From assembly GCF_023065955.2 (NCBI RefSeq), contig NW_026622886.1:16068001-16132000 (forward strand): 64,000 bases of DNA, written 5' to 3'. Below the pieces are notes generated by a model. That model worked only from the letters and a program-made list of their open reading frames with translations. It was not told where the DNA came from and made no database searches. Numbering within the stretch: the stretch's first letter is position 1; each line of letters begins with the position of its first letter. Below, in pieces: positions 20,650 to 31,149 of this stretch. The stretch is from Ursus arctos (lineage: Eukaryota; Chordata; Mammalia; Carnivora; Ursidae). The translations under genes were made by a program, and so were the position numbers.

Positions 20650-21520
20650 TGTCCCACGAAATGTTCATTTAAGGGGCTGGCTCCTCCCCCAGGCCTAAGG
20701 CTCAGAGACTGTTGCTCCTCGCTTGGATTTGTTTAATGCACACTTCCAAATTGAACCGACAGCTTGTATTATAGCCGTGCATGTGCAGTATATGTGTTTA
20801 ATTATACTGTGGAATTAAATTCAAAAGGGTGAGAATGTGGTTACATGTGCGAGTTTTCACAGCCGCCTTGCGTTTGTAGCTTTTGCCTGGGGCTCCGGCA
20901 GGGAAAGCTGAGGGGAGCTTCAAACCCAACGGCAGGGGGCATCTACTTGAGTAATAGGGTACTGTGCACATTTGGCTTCCTGGGCCGCTGACAGCCCGGC
21001 CCTGAGGTCCCATCCCTAACTGCCTGCTGTCCCACGTTCAGACGCCCAGCCTCTGTGCTCTTCCTCTGCTCCCAGCTGGGCTGCCTCAAGAGAGCTGGCC
21101 TTGCGGCGGGGAGGGCCCGGGGGTGGGGGGGGGGCAGAATCCCTCCCCAGGCGTTCTTCTCCCCAACTCCCAGCGTCCCTTACTTACCTACCCTCAGAGC
21201 ACCACAAACTTCCCTTTACTAGGTGGCTATCAGTGACTTTAGAATGACACCTTATAGACAGGGCTTTAATGTCCACGATGTCCAGGGATATCTCGAATGG
21301 GGCAACTTCAGGCCTTGGAAAGGTCAATGGGTAGGGAACGGCCAAGGTGATCTCCACGGTCTCTGTAGCAAGCAGGTGTTCCTCCAATGGTAATCGAATA
21401 CTTCTAGTGGGGGGAGGCGGGGAACTCACTGCTTCACACAGAGAAACTCCTTCTTGGTAGTTTTAATTATTTAAACATTTCTCATTTTCTTTGAGCTGAC
21501 ATCTGACCTCCTGTCGGTTG
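20650..21520. other. Unique noncoding sequence, GC-rich in the middle
   Basis: 20860-21170 is GC- and CpG-richer than its surroundings, with a G-run at 21122-21134. No supported ORF: the minus frame 20798-21013 (71 aa) and minus 21184-21429 (81 aa) match nothing I know. Confidence 0.45.
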
Positions 21521-21524
21521 CAAC

Positions 21525-21690
21525 CAGTGGTCCTCATTCTTTCCCCTGGGGCCATATAGGTAAGACTTGTGGCTGTAGTTAAACTGCGCGTTTTGATCTG
21601 GCACATCCCGGAAGGGGTCTGCAGCTCTAACAAGCACTCAGGTGATGCTGTGCTCCTGATTCAAGCACCACGCTGTGAGTAGCAGGGGAG
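21525..21690 (+). mobile_element. MER5A-like hAT fossil
   Basis: 'aaccagtggtcctcattctt', 'gctctaacaagcactcaggt', 'gatgctgtgctcctgattca' and 'gcaccacgctgtgagtagca' fit MER5A wording (from memory). Confidence 0.6.
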
Positions 21691-21699
21691 TGGAGGAAA

Positions 21700-21806
21700 A
21701 ACTTTGAGCTTTGCAATTATCTTTGGATTCAAATTCTGGCATCGCAGGCTAGCTCTGTGGCCTTGGAAAAGTGACTCAAGTTCCAACCTTAAAATGGGGA
21801 TAATAA
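21700..21806 (+). repeat. MIR fragment
   Basis: 'ggattcaaattctggcatcg', 'tagctctgtggccttggaaa' and 'aaaatggggataataa', as in plus MIR. Its end forms the left TSD of the next SINE. Confidence 0.7.
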
Positions 21807-21992
21807 GAACCCCTGGGTGCCTCAGTCGGTGGGTGAAGCATCTGCCTTTGGCTCAGGTCATGATCTTGGGGTCCTGGGATCGAGCTCCGCTGGGCTCCCT
21901 GCTCAGTGGTGAGCCTGCTTCTCCCTCTGCCTCTGCCACTCCCCCTGCTTTGCTCTCTCTTTCTCTCAACTAACTAAATAAAAACCTTTAAA
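21807..21992 (+). mobile_element. SINEC nested in MIR
   Basis: 'cccctgggtgcctcagtcgg' head, 'ataaaaacctttaaaaa' tail. TSDs aaaatggggataataa (21791-21806) and aaaatggggatcataa (21993-22008), one mismatch. Confidence 0.95.
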
Positions 21993-22044
21993 AAAATGGG
22001 GATCATAAAAAAATAAATAAAAAAAATTTTAAAAAGGGGAAATA

Positions 22045-22335
22045 CATGAGTTTGTATTGGCTAGGAATGCTTTCAGCTGTAAGTAAAAGAAACCTGACTA
22101 AAACTGGCTTAAACTACTGAAGTTTATATTTTCTACATAACAAGAAGGAGCTGGAGGCATTTGTTCAGCTGCTCATTGATGCAACCAAGGATCCAGGTTC
22201 TTTTTATCTTCTTCCCTGCTGTTCTTAGCTTATTGACTTTTAGTTCTCATGCTTCTTGCCACATGGTCCTAAGATGGTTGCCATAGCTCCAAACATTATA
22301 TGTGCGCTTAAAGAAAAAGTAAAAGTGGAAGTGTC
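22045..22335. repeat. Unassigned old repeat-like sequence
   Basis: 'aaaagaaacctgactaaaac' then 'tggcttaaactactgaagtt' resembles a dispersed family also glimpsed at 24740-24900 and 43070-43210 (gain of 'ctggcttaaac' wording). Family not assigned. Confidence 0.35.
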
Positions 22336-22355
22336 AGTAATGGCCAAGTCTGACT

Positions 22356-22540
22356 CTCTTTTTTTTTTTTTTTAAAGATTTTATTTATTTATTAGAGCAC
22401 AAGCCGGGGCGGGGGGAGGGGGCAGAGGGTGAAGCAGACTCCCCACTGAGTGCAGAGCCTGATGTGGGACTCAATCCCAGGACCCTGAGATCATGACCTG
22501 AGCTGAAGGTGGATGCTTAACTGAGCCACTCAGGCACCCT
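22356..22540 (-). mobile_element. SINEC
   Basis: Poly-T, 'aaagattttatttatttatt', head complement 'gagccactcaggcaccct'. TSD caagtctgact at 22345-22355 and 22541-22551. It forms an inverted pair with the next SINE. Confidence 0.95.
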
Positions 22541-22690
22541 CAAGTCTGACTTATTGGGAAAACAAAACACTCCTAAAATCCCCCAGTAGAGTTCTCCTTA
22601 TGTCTTATTGACCACAGCTGGTCATATGACCATGCTTATTTTTAAGGGACCCTGGCATAACCAATCACTGTCAAAAGGAATAGGATTGTT

Positions 22691-22871
22691 GGGGCACCTG
22701 GGTGGCTCTGTTGGTGAAGCGTCTGCCTTGGGCTCAGGTCACGATCCGCACGTCGGGTTCCCTGCTCAGTGGGGAGCTGCTTCTCCCTCTCCCTCTGCTT
22801 CTTCCCCTGCTCGCTCTCTTTTCTGCTCTCTCTCTCAAATAAATACATAAAATCTTAAAAAAAAAAAAAAG
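22691..22871 (+). mobile_element. SINEC
   Basis: Head 'ggggcacctgggtggctctg', poly-A. TSDs ggaataggattgtt (22677-22690) and ggaataagattgtt (22872-22885). Confidence 0.95.
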
Positions 22872-22950
22872 GGAATAAGATTGTTATGGTTCATTACCCT
22901 AGGCCGGTGCATTGCTACTCTGAACAAAATTGCAGTTTTGTGTTGGTAGG

Positions 22951-23290
22951 TGTTTTAGTCAAGTATGGGCTCCTTATAACAAAGCACTGTACACTGGGTG
23001 GTCTAAACGACAAATATTTAGGTCTCAGTTCTGGAGTCTGGAAAGTCCAAGATCAAGGCACCAGAAGATCTGGTGTTTGATGAGGCCTGCTTCCTGGTTC
23101 CTAGATGGCTGTCTTCTCACTGTTGTTCATCAGAAAGAGGGCAGGAGAGCTCTCTGGGGTCCCTTTTATAAAGGCACTACTACTCATGAGGGCTTTACCC
23201 CATGACCCAAAGGCCCCGCTTCCTAATACCATCATACTGGGGACTAGGATTTTAACATATGAATTTTGGGGGACATAGTCCATTGTGGCA
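22951..23290 (-). mobile_element. MaLR LTR
   Basis: 'gttttagtcaagtatgggct', 'ggtctcagttctggagtctg', 'aaagtccaagatcaaggcac', 'ccccgcttcctaataccatc' and 'gacatagtccattgtggca' are minus-orientation MaLR LTR. Confidence 0.83.
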
Positions 23291-23929
23291 AAGTCGAAAT
23301 AGGGGATTAACATTAGACAGAAAACTATGCGGTTTTTAAAGCATGTCCATAAATTCATTGAAAGCAGACTAAGTTTATCTTAGCAAACACTTCGGGGGTC
23401 CTGGTTATCACCACCTCTTCTCCAAAGTGCCTGTAATACATCCTTTCCTCTTATAACCATATCAGATAATTTTGACTGCAAATGCTATTAAAATCACTTA
23501 ATCCATTTCTTTTTGGAGAACTAGAATAACACACACTTGTTGTCAGTCATCTATCCATAACAAGAACTTTCCCTCCCCCAAACTCTCCCCATGTAGTTGC
23601 CGGAGGCAATCACTTCAACTTTGAGAGCTTTGGTAGTGACTGTTTTTATTTCTAAGTAATAAGCTTAATATTTTTCCTCATTTTAAATTGTGAACATTTT
23701 CTACGTATTTTCTCCTGAATTCTCATACCTTTCATTATTTCTTCTATTATTTTCATTTGACGAGTTTAAGTCATTCAATAACCAATTTTGACATTTCTTT
23801 GACTACGGAGAGATTGCGGAGCCAATTAGGTTACTATGACCACATTATGAAAATTTCAAGTAAAAGGAAATAGTTCACATCGTGAATACTCAGATACCTT
23901 TTATCTCAGTCATAACCTAATATTTTGCC
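23291..23929. other. AT-rich noncoding, probable decayed L1
   Basis: No gene. Wording after 23590 resembles an old L1 3'UTR but too loosely to assign. Confidence 0.4.
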
Positions 23930-24735
23930 ACATTTGTTTCAGTCAGGAAACAAAACATTACAGGTGCAGTTGAAGCCCTTTGGGTTTATCTTCCTATCTC
24001 ATTCTCGCTCTTCTTACTACTTTAAAACAACCGCAATACTGAAGTTGATGTTTGTCATTCTGTGAATTATTTTTTTACTTGTATTATATATGTATGTATT
24101 CCTAAATGATATATAGTATTGCTGTGTTTAAAATTTGATATAAATGGTATAATACTTTGATGAGCTATTTGTGCCCACCTCCCCCCCAACATTCTCTTTT
24201 GAGATTTATCCATGGCAATACATGTCACTCTGGCTTTTAAAACTAATGTGTGGCTTTTCATTGCATGAGTATACCACACAATATATAAATCCGTTTTCCT
24301 ACTGATAAACGAAATTATAGTTTTATCCAATTTTTGTCATTTTTTGTAGTGAACATTCTCATAATTGTCTTTTCGGGCATACGTGGAAGAGGTTTCTAAA
24401 TATGCTGAATTTTAGTATATAACAAGCATTGGCAGTTTTACTAGGTATTGTCAAATTGTTCTTCCAAATGGCTGAAATAATTAAATACCCACCAGCAAGG
24501 GATGAGTGGTCTTTTTGGAATGGTCAGGCTTTTATTTTTTTCCAACATCATGGGCATAAAATGATATCTAAACGTGATTTCGATTTCTATTTCCCTTTTA
24601 CTTGTGAGGCTGAGCATCTTTTAATAAGTTTATTGGCTATTCCTTGTAAAGGATTGTCTCATTTTTTACTTGCTCAGATTTCCATGTACCTATTGTTAAT
24701 TTTTGCAAACAGATGTTCTGACTATTTTCCATACC
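23930..24735 (-). mobile_element. Ancient L1M 3' end
   Basis: 'tactgaagttgatgtttgtc', 'tatgtatgtattcctaaatg', 'ttgagatttatccatggcaa', 'tagtgaacattctcataatt', 'ggtattgtcaaattgttctt' and 'gaggctgagcatcttttaat' follow an L1MC/ME 3' region in minus orientation. Confidence 0.82.
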
Positions 24736-25223
24736 TGCTAAGATGCTTCTGGCTTTGAGTAACAGAACACCAGCAAATAGCAGCTTACATAGCAAAGACA
24801 TATAATTATCTCACACAGTAAGAATCGTGGCAGTAGGCCGTTCCAGGGTAGGTTTAGAGGCAGTTTGGAATCTGGCTCTTCTTGTCTTTCTCTTCTGCTG
24901 TCCTCAGCATGTCGGCTGTATTTGTGGGTGGTCCTAAGACCACTACTGCAGCTCTAAAGAACATGTCCTTAGAGCACACAGTCCGGAGCAGAAAGAAAGA
25001 TGGCAGGAGTTCAGACTGGGCCTTTGCCCTTTGCTCTCTTTTGCCAGTGCACGAACTCTTTCTTAGAATTCTCCAGAAGCTGGGCCCTTGCTATCTCATA
25101 GGCCAGAACTGGTCGCATGTCTGTATTAGACAAATCATTGGCATTTGGGTATAAGACTCCCTGATTGATTTAAGCCAATCCCAGTCCTCCTGAGAGCCAG
25201 AGAGATTGTAACCCAAACAAAAT
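24736..25223. repeat. Unassigned old repeat-like sequence
   Basis: 'gcttctggctttgagtaaca' and following text resemble a dispersed family. 'ccaatcccagtcctcctgag' near the end fits too. No family call. The plus frame 24882-25154 (90 aa) is not recognisable. Confidence 0.35.
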
Positions 25224-25237
25224 CTAGTAGTATGGAG

Positions 25238-25433
25238 GGGCGCCTGGGTGGCACAGTCGTTAAGCGTCTGCCTTTTGGCTCAGGACGTGATCCCAGCGTT
25301 CTGGGATCGAGCCCCACATCAGGCTCTTCCACTGGGAGCCTGCTTCTTCCTCTCCCACTCCCCCTGCTTGTGTTCCCTCTCTCGCTGGCTGTCTCTATCT
25401 CTGTCAAATAAATAAATAAAATTTAAAAAAATC
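25238..25433 (+). mobile_element. SINEC, young subfamily, perfect TSD
   Basis: Head 'gggcgcctgggtggcacag', body 'ggacgtgatcccagcgttct', tail 'aaataaataaataaaa'. Perfect 14-bp TSD ctagtagtatggag at 25224-25237 and 25434-25447. Confidence 0.97.
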
Positions 25434-25447
25434 CTAGTAGTATGGAG

Positions 25448-26005
25448 AAAGAGAAAAACAGCCAAAGTTGAGATTTCTTTCTCAAATCAACCAGTCATCT
25501 ATCCATTCGTATTTTTCCTCCGGGATACCTCCCTTCTTTATCTCTTGTCCAGTGGTTCCTCCCATGGCCGGCTCCACAGCCTTCCCTTTCCTGCTCTCCC
25601 CTGTTGGATCCTTTCCTGAATGCCATGTTTTCCTCGTCCTTGTTTTATCTCTCTCCTTTTGCAGAAGCCCAATCCTTCAGTAATTTGCTGAGACACAGCA
25701 CATTGGAGCTGCATGCTCTGAACCTTGCTTGTGTGCAACTGTCAATACTCCAGCCTTACATTTGGTTTGTCACTTGGTTGCCGTAGACTCTTTGGCTTCA
25801 GATAGTCTTCGCTCAGAAATTTGGAGGCATTGCTCTATGATTCTCTTACTTCCAATGTCTAGAAGTCCAAAGCCATCCTGATTCCTGGTCCTTTGATGAA
25901 AACTCTCCTCTTCCTGAAAGCTCTCCAGCTCTCCTCTTTATCCCTAGCCTTCTGAAATTCCACACAGCTCAACCACAGCTGCCGGGCACTCCGGAAGCTC
26001 CCTCA
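25448..26005. other. Unassigned noncoding sequence
   Basis: Pyrimidine-rich on the plus strand, no gene recognised. Confidence 0.45.
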
Positions 26006-26049
26006 GGCAGACTTCTATCTCCCCACCCCTCCCTCCCCTGCAGTGTGGG

Positions 26050-26278
26050 TTTTTTTTTTTTTTGTTTGTTTGTTTATTTTAATTTAAATTCCAGTTAGTT
26101 AACATACAGTGTAATATTAGTTTCGGGTGTACAACAGAGTGATTCGACACTTCCACATATCACCCCGTGCTCCTCACGGCAAGTGCGCTCCTTAATCCCC
26201 GTCACCTGTTTCACCTACCCCCACCCCCGCCTGGTAACCAGCAGTTTGTTCTCTATAGGTAAGAGTCTGTTTCTCGGA
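26050..26278 (-). mobile_element. L1 3'UTR fragment
   Basis: Poly-T then 'ttccagttagttaacataca', 'gtgtaatattagtttcgggt', 'cttaatccccgtcacctgtt' and 'gtttgttctctataggtaag' form the carnivore L1 3'UTR. The flanks share ggcagacttctatct / ggcggacttctatct (26006-26020, 26279-26293) and tgcagtgtggg / tgcagttgtggg (26039-26049, 26294-26305). In the left flank an 18-bp C-rich segment separates the two blocks; in the right they abut. Confidence 0.9.
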
Positions 26279-26305
26279 GGCGGACTTCTATCTTGCAGTT
26301 GTGGG

Positions 26306-26830
26306 ACATAGTCTCGTTTTATGCCTCTGATAGTGGCATTTTCTCTCTTCATTTTCTCTATGCTGGACTCCCAGAACTCCTGTTGGTTGCATGGTAGATT
26401 TTCTAGATTAATCTCCAAAGCATTCTTATAAATTTTTTTTTTTGGCCTACTTTTCCTCTCTTTATCTTTTTATTTTACTTTCTGTGAGTTTTTTGGCTTG
26501 ATTAAGTTTTTTTATTTGCTTTCATATTTTTAATATCTAAGAACTCCTTATTCTTTAATAAACTCCCTTTCATAGCATCATCTTTTATGTATAAAATATC
26601 ACTATATGGATACCTTTTTGGAGATTTTCTTCTGTTTCCCAGATTTTCTGTTGTCTATAGATTCCTTTTCTTCTGTTTGTTTTTAGTTTGCTTTAGTGTC
26701 TCTCATGGTCGAATCTTTATTCCTGTGTATGATGGCTCCTTGTCTGTGTCCACATTGAAGAGGCAGACACAGAAATGTCGGTTAGAAGCTCAGAGTGTGT
26801 GGACCGGGCTTGTTGATGAGGGGACTTTAT
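26306..26830 (-). repeat. Degenerate T-rich repeat, possibly L1-derived
   Basis: 'ggactcccagaactcctgtt' and the following T-rich text resemble an old dispersed repeat that I cannot place. No supported gene. Confidence 0.35.
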
Positions 26831-26969
26831 TGTAGATATTTGGAACATAAGATGGAATAGCCTCGAAGTAAAAATGTGTAGGCCTTTATTCTAGGACCAT
26901 TTCCAATTTGGTCTTGATAGGACCTCGTGGTAAGTAGGTCTCTGTAGCGTCCGGTTTTTGCAATGCTAA

Positions 26970-27088
26970 CTTATTCATATTACTCAAGATACTAAACTTC
27001 CTTAGGCCTCAGTTTCCTTGTCTATAATCAGATGGAATTGGGCTAGGTGACCTCAAAGGACTCTTTCCACTCTATGGTTTTATAATAT
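26970..27088 (+). repeat. MIR-family fragment
   Basis: 'cttaggcctcagtttccttg', 'ggaattgggctaggtgacct' and 'ctttccactctatggtttta' fit a MIR 3' variant. Confidence 0.65.
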
Positions 27089-28555
27089 GATTCAGGACAG
27101 AGATTAGTTAAGAGATAGAAGCATATTAGAGGGAATCAGCTATGCTAAAATATAAAAATCCTTTGAAGCTGTCAGGAGATCGGCTCCTAAAAATCTAATA
27201 AAAATTTTGACTCATTGGGGACATGACTCAATGGGAGATAATTAGAAATAAACCTGGAAGGGAGGACTCAAGAAGGGCTAATATTCAGCGGCAATGCCTT
27301 AATTAATTTTGCCTATGCCCTTGGGATGCTGAAGTCACTAGGTTTTGCCGTCTACCTCTTGGAGCTGAATTGCACACGTAAGCTGGACGTTGCTGATTGA
27401 ATGGGGCCTTATAGATCCAGGGAGAAGGAAGGAGTATTAGATTTTAATTTATAATAACCCATCTAAGACCCTGGGTCTTAGGCTGACAGATCCCTATACA
27501 AAGGTCAACATCTTGGAGGATTTCTAAAATTAGATTCCTGTTTACTCCTAAGATGAAGCTGTGTCCCTCCCTCTGGGGCTGCATGAGGTTAAGGGACCCC
27601 CAAAAGGTGGTAGGAAAAACATTAGTTGGAGATTTCACATTTCTGCACAGGGATTTACTAGGGTCTGACGTGTGTGTGTGTGTATGAAAATTAAAACAAA
27701 GTCTTAGTTTAAACTATTTGCTTACTTAGGCTGTGAGTTCCTGCAAAATTAGTGCTGACATCCTGACTTCTTTATGTCTCACTCACACAAGGTGTGCAGT
27801 TGGTGTTTATTACACATTTGAGTGAAGGAAATATTGCGATGCACACATAGGATTCTGCTTCCTTTTCATTCACCTTCCAGTCGTGTAGAAAATCTGCAGG
27901 TCTCCATGCAAGTTCAGCGTGTTCTACGAAGGCCCAGGACTGGACCTGGGGCTTGTTTGAGAGATAAAGATACCTTCAGCTCCATTTGCTAGAATTCCAA
28001 TGTCATAAAATACCTTGAGGAATAACGTCCCAGCCAACACTCCTTAACTTCAACAGCGTGACTAGTCCTGCTGTCACCTCGAGATCACATTGCCTGAGCA
28101 GAAAATATAGCTAGCTTGTCATGATGATATTTACACAGAGCACAGGAGAGAGTGATGATGGGGGAGACATTTAGGGGAGATTTCCTGGATTTACGATATT
28201 GATTTTTGTTCTCCGTATGAGGAAGAAATTAACATCCCTCCTCCTGGAAATATGTTCTCTGTAATGAGCCTGGTTAACTTCATGAAATACAGCTTACCAA
28301 GTTAGTGCTTGCCAAGAAGGGGGCCTGGGTTGGACTCAGATTGGCACAGGCAATCGCATCCAGAGACAGGGCTCTGTTAGACTGAGGGCAAGGAAGGGGA
28401 GAACTTAGGCTGTCTTTGGTTTTGGCAAAGCTTGTGAAAGATAAGCTGTAGTTGGGAAAACCTGTTTAAGAAAGAGTTGGAGGGGTAAGAGAGTATTTGC
28501 ATAACACACAGACTTGAGGGCTACGTTTTATTTTTTTGTTTGTTTGTGTTTTGAG
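27089..28555. other. Mostly unique sequence; L2 trace at 27720-27835
   Basis: No gene. 27720-27835 ('aggctgtgagttcctgcaaa', 'gtgcagttggtgtttattac') looks like a plus-strand L2 3' end. A short TG run is at 27669-27684. The rest is unassigned. Confidence 0.45.
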
Positions 28556-28559
28556 TAAA

Positions 28560-28640
28560 GCCATTCATTCATCCCCTGAGCAAGGCATTTGCCAAGGGCT
28601 AGGCACCATCCTCCTCACTAAGGATGTGAGCAATCATCTT
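28560..28640 (-). mobile_element. L2 fragment
   Basis: 'cattcattcatcccctgagc' and 'aagggctaggcaccatcctc' fit minus-orientation L2. Confidence 0.55.
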
Positions 28641-29399
28641 TTGGGAGTTGGGAGACCGGAGGAGGAAACCACCAAAGCCAGTCTCATTGAAGTTGAACGT
28701 GGAAACTAACTCTTTGGAAAATTCAGAATCAGCCCTGAGCATATGAAATGGAAAACTTAATTTTGGTAAAGCCTAATGTCTGTGTATTACTTTTTAGTTA
28801 AATAGCACCTAGTGTGTCATCTGGCCTGACCTTTGAAATCAGTCCTCCTAAAAATATGCCTTTCATCATTCCTCCCTTTCTTAGTGATCTGCAGTGATTT
28901 CTTGCGTAGTCCACTGAAACTGAGATCAAAAGCCTATGCCTGAGTTTTAAGGTTTCTCATGTTTTAGCCTATCTTCCTTTCCAACCAAATGGGAATGGCC
29001 CCCTGCAGGGGACACCTTTCACCTCTGAGACTGCTCACAGTCAGCTGGTACTCTCTGATAGGCTCTTCAGCTTATTAAAATATTGGTAGATAGCTGCTGC
29101 CCCGGGGAGCACTCTTAGACTCCAATCCCAGGTGCACCTTTGCCTGGGACCCCACCTACACTTGCACATCCCGGAACCAAAGGGTTAACACCTGGCAACG
29201 AAGGGAAGAGCCCCAGCCTCAGCACCATCTGCTCTGCAGGGTCTGAGCCCAGTCTGGACAGCTGGTGGAATATTTTGCATCCACCCTGTTCAGCCCTGTG
29301 GGGCCCCCTCTGCACTCTTTCCGCCTTCCGTGCTCGCTCTTCCTCTTCTTTGCCTGTTTGGATACTTGCCGTTTTTCAAGACCCAACACAACAAACTCC
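28641..29399. other. Unassigned; possible L2 wording at 28860-29070
   Basis: No gene. 'cctatcttcctttccaacca' and nearby text may be plus-orientation L2. The paired ORFs near 29115-29468 on both strands are not recognisable. Confidence 0.4.
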
Positions 29400-29790
29400 A
29401 TTGATGCATTTAATGACTCTTTATTGAGGGCCTGCCAGGGACACAGTGGTGCGAGACAGACACTGTGAGGCCCTCCTGGAGCCTAGAGTTCAGAGCGGGG
29501 AGAGAGACATCCATCACACAATCATTCACATCAGTGTAAATTGTGTGATGTGGGCCATGCAGGGTGTTGGAGTGCTAGAGACCGTGGGAGCCTGCACCTG
29601 GACGTCTGACGGGGCCTCTCTACCCAGGTCCTGGACCTGATCTGGGGTTGGGGAAGGGGAGGGGACGCCAGGGATGACTTCCCTGTGGTCCTGGACTTTG
29701 GGCTGAGGTCTGAAGTACAAGTGGACATTAACTGGGCATGGACAGTGAAAGCAGCATGTATGAAGGCCCTGGGGTAGGGGAAGTGTGACA
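29400..29790 (-). mobile_element. L2 3' region
   Basis: 'ctttattgagggcctgccag', 'gcctagagttcagagcgggg' and 'tatgaaggccctggggtagg' fit the reverse complement of L2. Confidence 0.7.
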
Positions 29791-29959
29791 ATAGCTAGTG
29801 TGGCTTCCTGCAGGTCCCTTTTCTTCCATAGACTTGTCTCTATGACTCCCCAGAATATTATCCTTGTCTCCTCTTATTGACTTATTAATAAAAAGATAAC
29901 CGTCTTCAATAAGCATGAATTTTGGACCTAGTATGCCCTAAGAAAGGTTCCATGAAAGG

Positions 29960-30195
29960 CCTGCTGTAAGCTCTCATAGTGCTTCTTTACTCTTTCCTTT
30001 CCCCTCTGTAGCCCTCAGCCCACTTTTAATTACTGCTCCTTGCTTGTTCTCCCTTTCCTGTCCTTCGTCAGAAGCTGTAAGGTACATTCTGAAGGGATTG
30101 TCTGTCCTCTTTATGAGAGTATCCCTAGACCCTAGACCAGAACCTGGCATATCGTAGGGGCTTAGGATGTATTTGTTGAATGAATGCTTGTATTG
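29960..30195 (+). mobile_element. L2 3' end
   Basis: 'agaacctggcatatcgtagg' then 'tgtatttgttgaatgaatgc' is the L2 3' terminus in plus orientation. Confidence 0.75.
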
Positions 30196-30511
30196 AATTA
30201 AAGCTCCACGAGACATGGTTATGACCTGAGGACCTTCTGTCTGGTAACTGTTTTATGTAGTGCTCTGCATTATTCTTTAATTGTTTCATGTTCAGAGGTC
30301 TCTCTGCTGGACTGTTAGCTCTCAGAGGGTGGGACTGGTCAGTTAGGAGCTACCTGTGCAGACTTAGTCTAAGAATTCGCAAGAACTCACAAGATGAAAA
30401 GATTTGAGCCAGAATCCAGAAGCTGATGGACAGAAGTTTGCAAAATAGAGTCCATCCTTCATCATAAAACAAAGTCCTTTGAAACTTCTAGGAGAGATTG
30501 AGAGACAGTGG

Positions 30512-30575
30512 CAATAATAATAGGAATAATAGTAGTAGTAATAATAATAATAATAATAAAAATAATAATAATAAA
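30512..30575. repeat. AAT trinucleotide microsatellite
   Basis: (aat)n interrupted by agt and a units, 64 bp, in otherwise unassigned sequence (30196-30950). Confidence 0.97.
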
Positions 30576-31022
30576 GTTTAACTTAATTTTCTCAGTGCTA
30601 CGGTGCTTTTCCTATGAATTCCCAACTTTACAGAGCTCTGTATTTATTGGGATTAAAGAAGGTATTTAGCCTGCCAGGTAAGCACCATCTATATATTTTA
30701 TTTTTTTGACATTTGAGAAGCAGAGCAGATGGACCCAATCTCTGGCCACTTCCCCTCTCAGTTTACTGGGTCACTGCCTGAACTCTCACATACAGAGGTG
30801 ACACAATAAGCTGGTGGTGGTGTTATTACCTCTATCCATGGCTTATTGCCTCCATTAAAGAAAAACAGGTCTGAGATGGGATCCTGCTGCCAGGGATCCG
30901 GGCGGGCTGGCCTGAGCCCCAGGGGATGGCCAGGGGTCATTTTCTACCACTGTGAGTCTGATGCAGGAAGTTCTTAGGGGGAAAACTCGTTAGCCACTGA
31001 GTGGAATTCTATTTGGGGCTTT

Positions 31023-31148
31023 GCGGTTCTGCAGTAACCCCTCCAGTGACCTCGCCCAGACTCTTCAGTCCGCCGGGTCTCGCGCCGGCTGGTTTGTCCT
31101 GCTCCTCCGTGTTTTAGGTGGTGCCTTCGAGGAAGAGAAGGGGGTGCG
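31023..31148. promoter_or_regulatory. Small CpG cluster
   Basis: Ten CpGs in about 126 bp, densest at 31070-31086 ('tccgccgggtctcgcgccgg'), in a window where CpG is otherwise scarce outside young repeats. Not inside any recognised repeat. It borders the left end of the long repeat-free block. Confidence 0.45.
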
Positions 31149-31149
31149 G

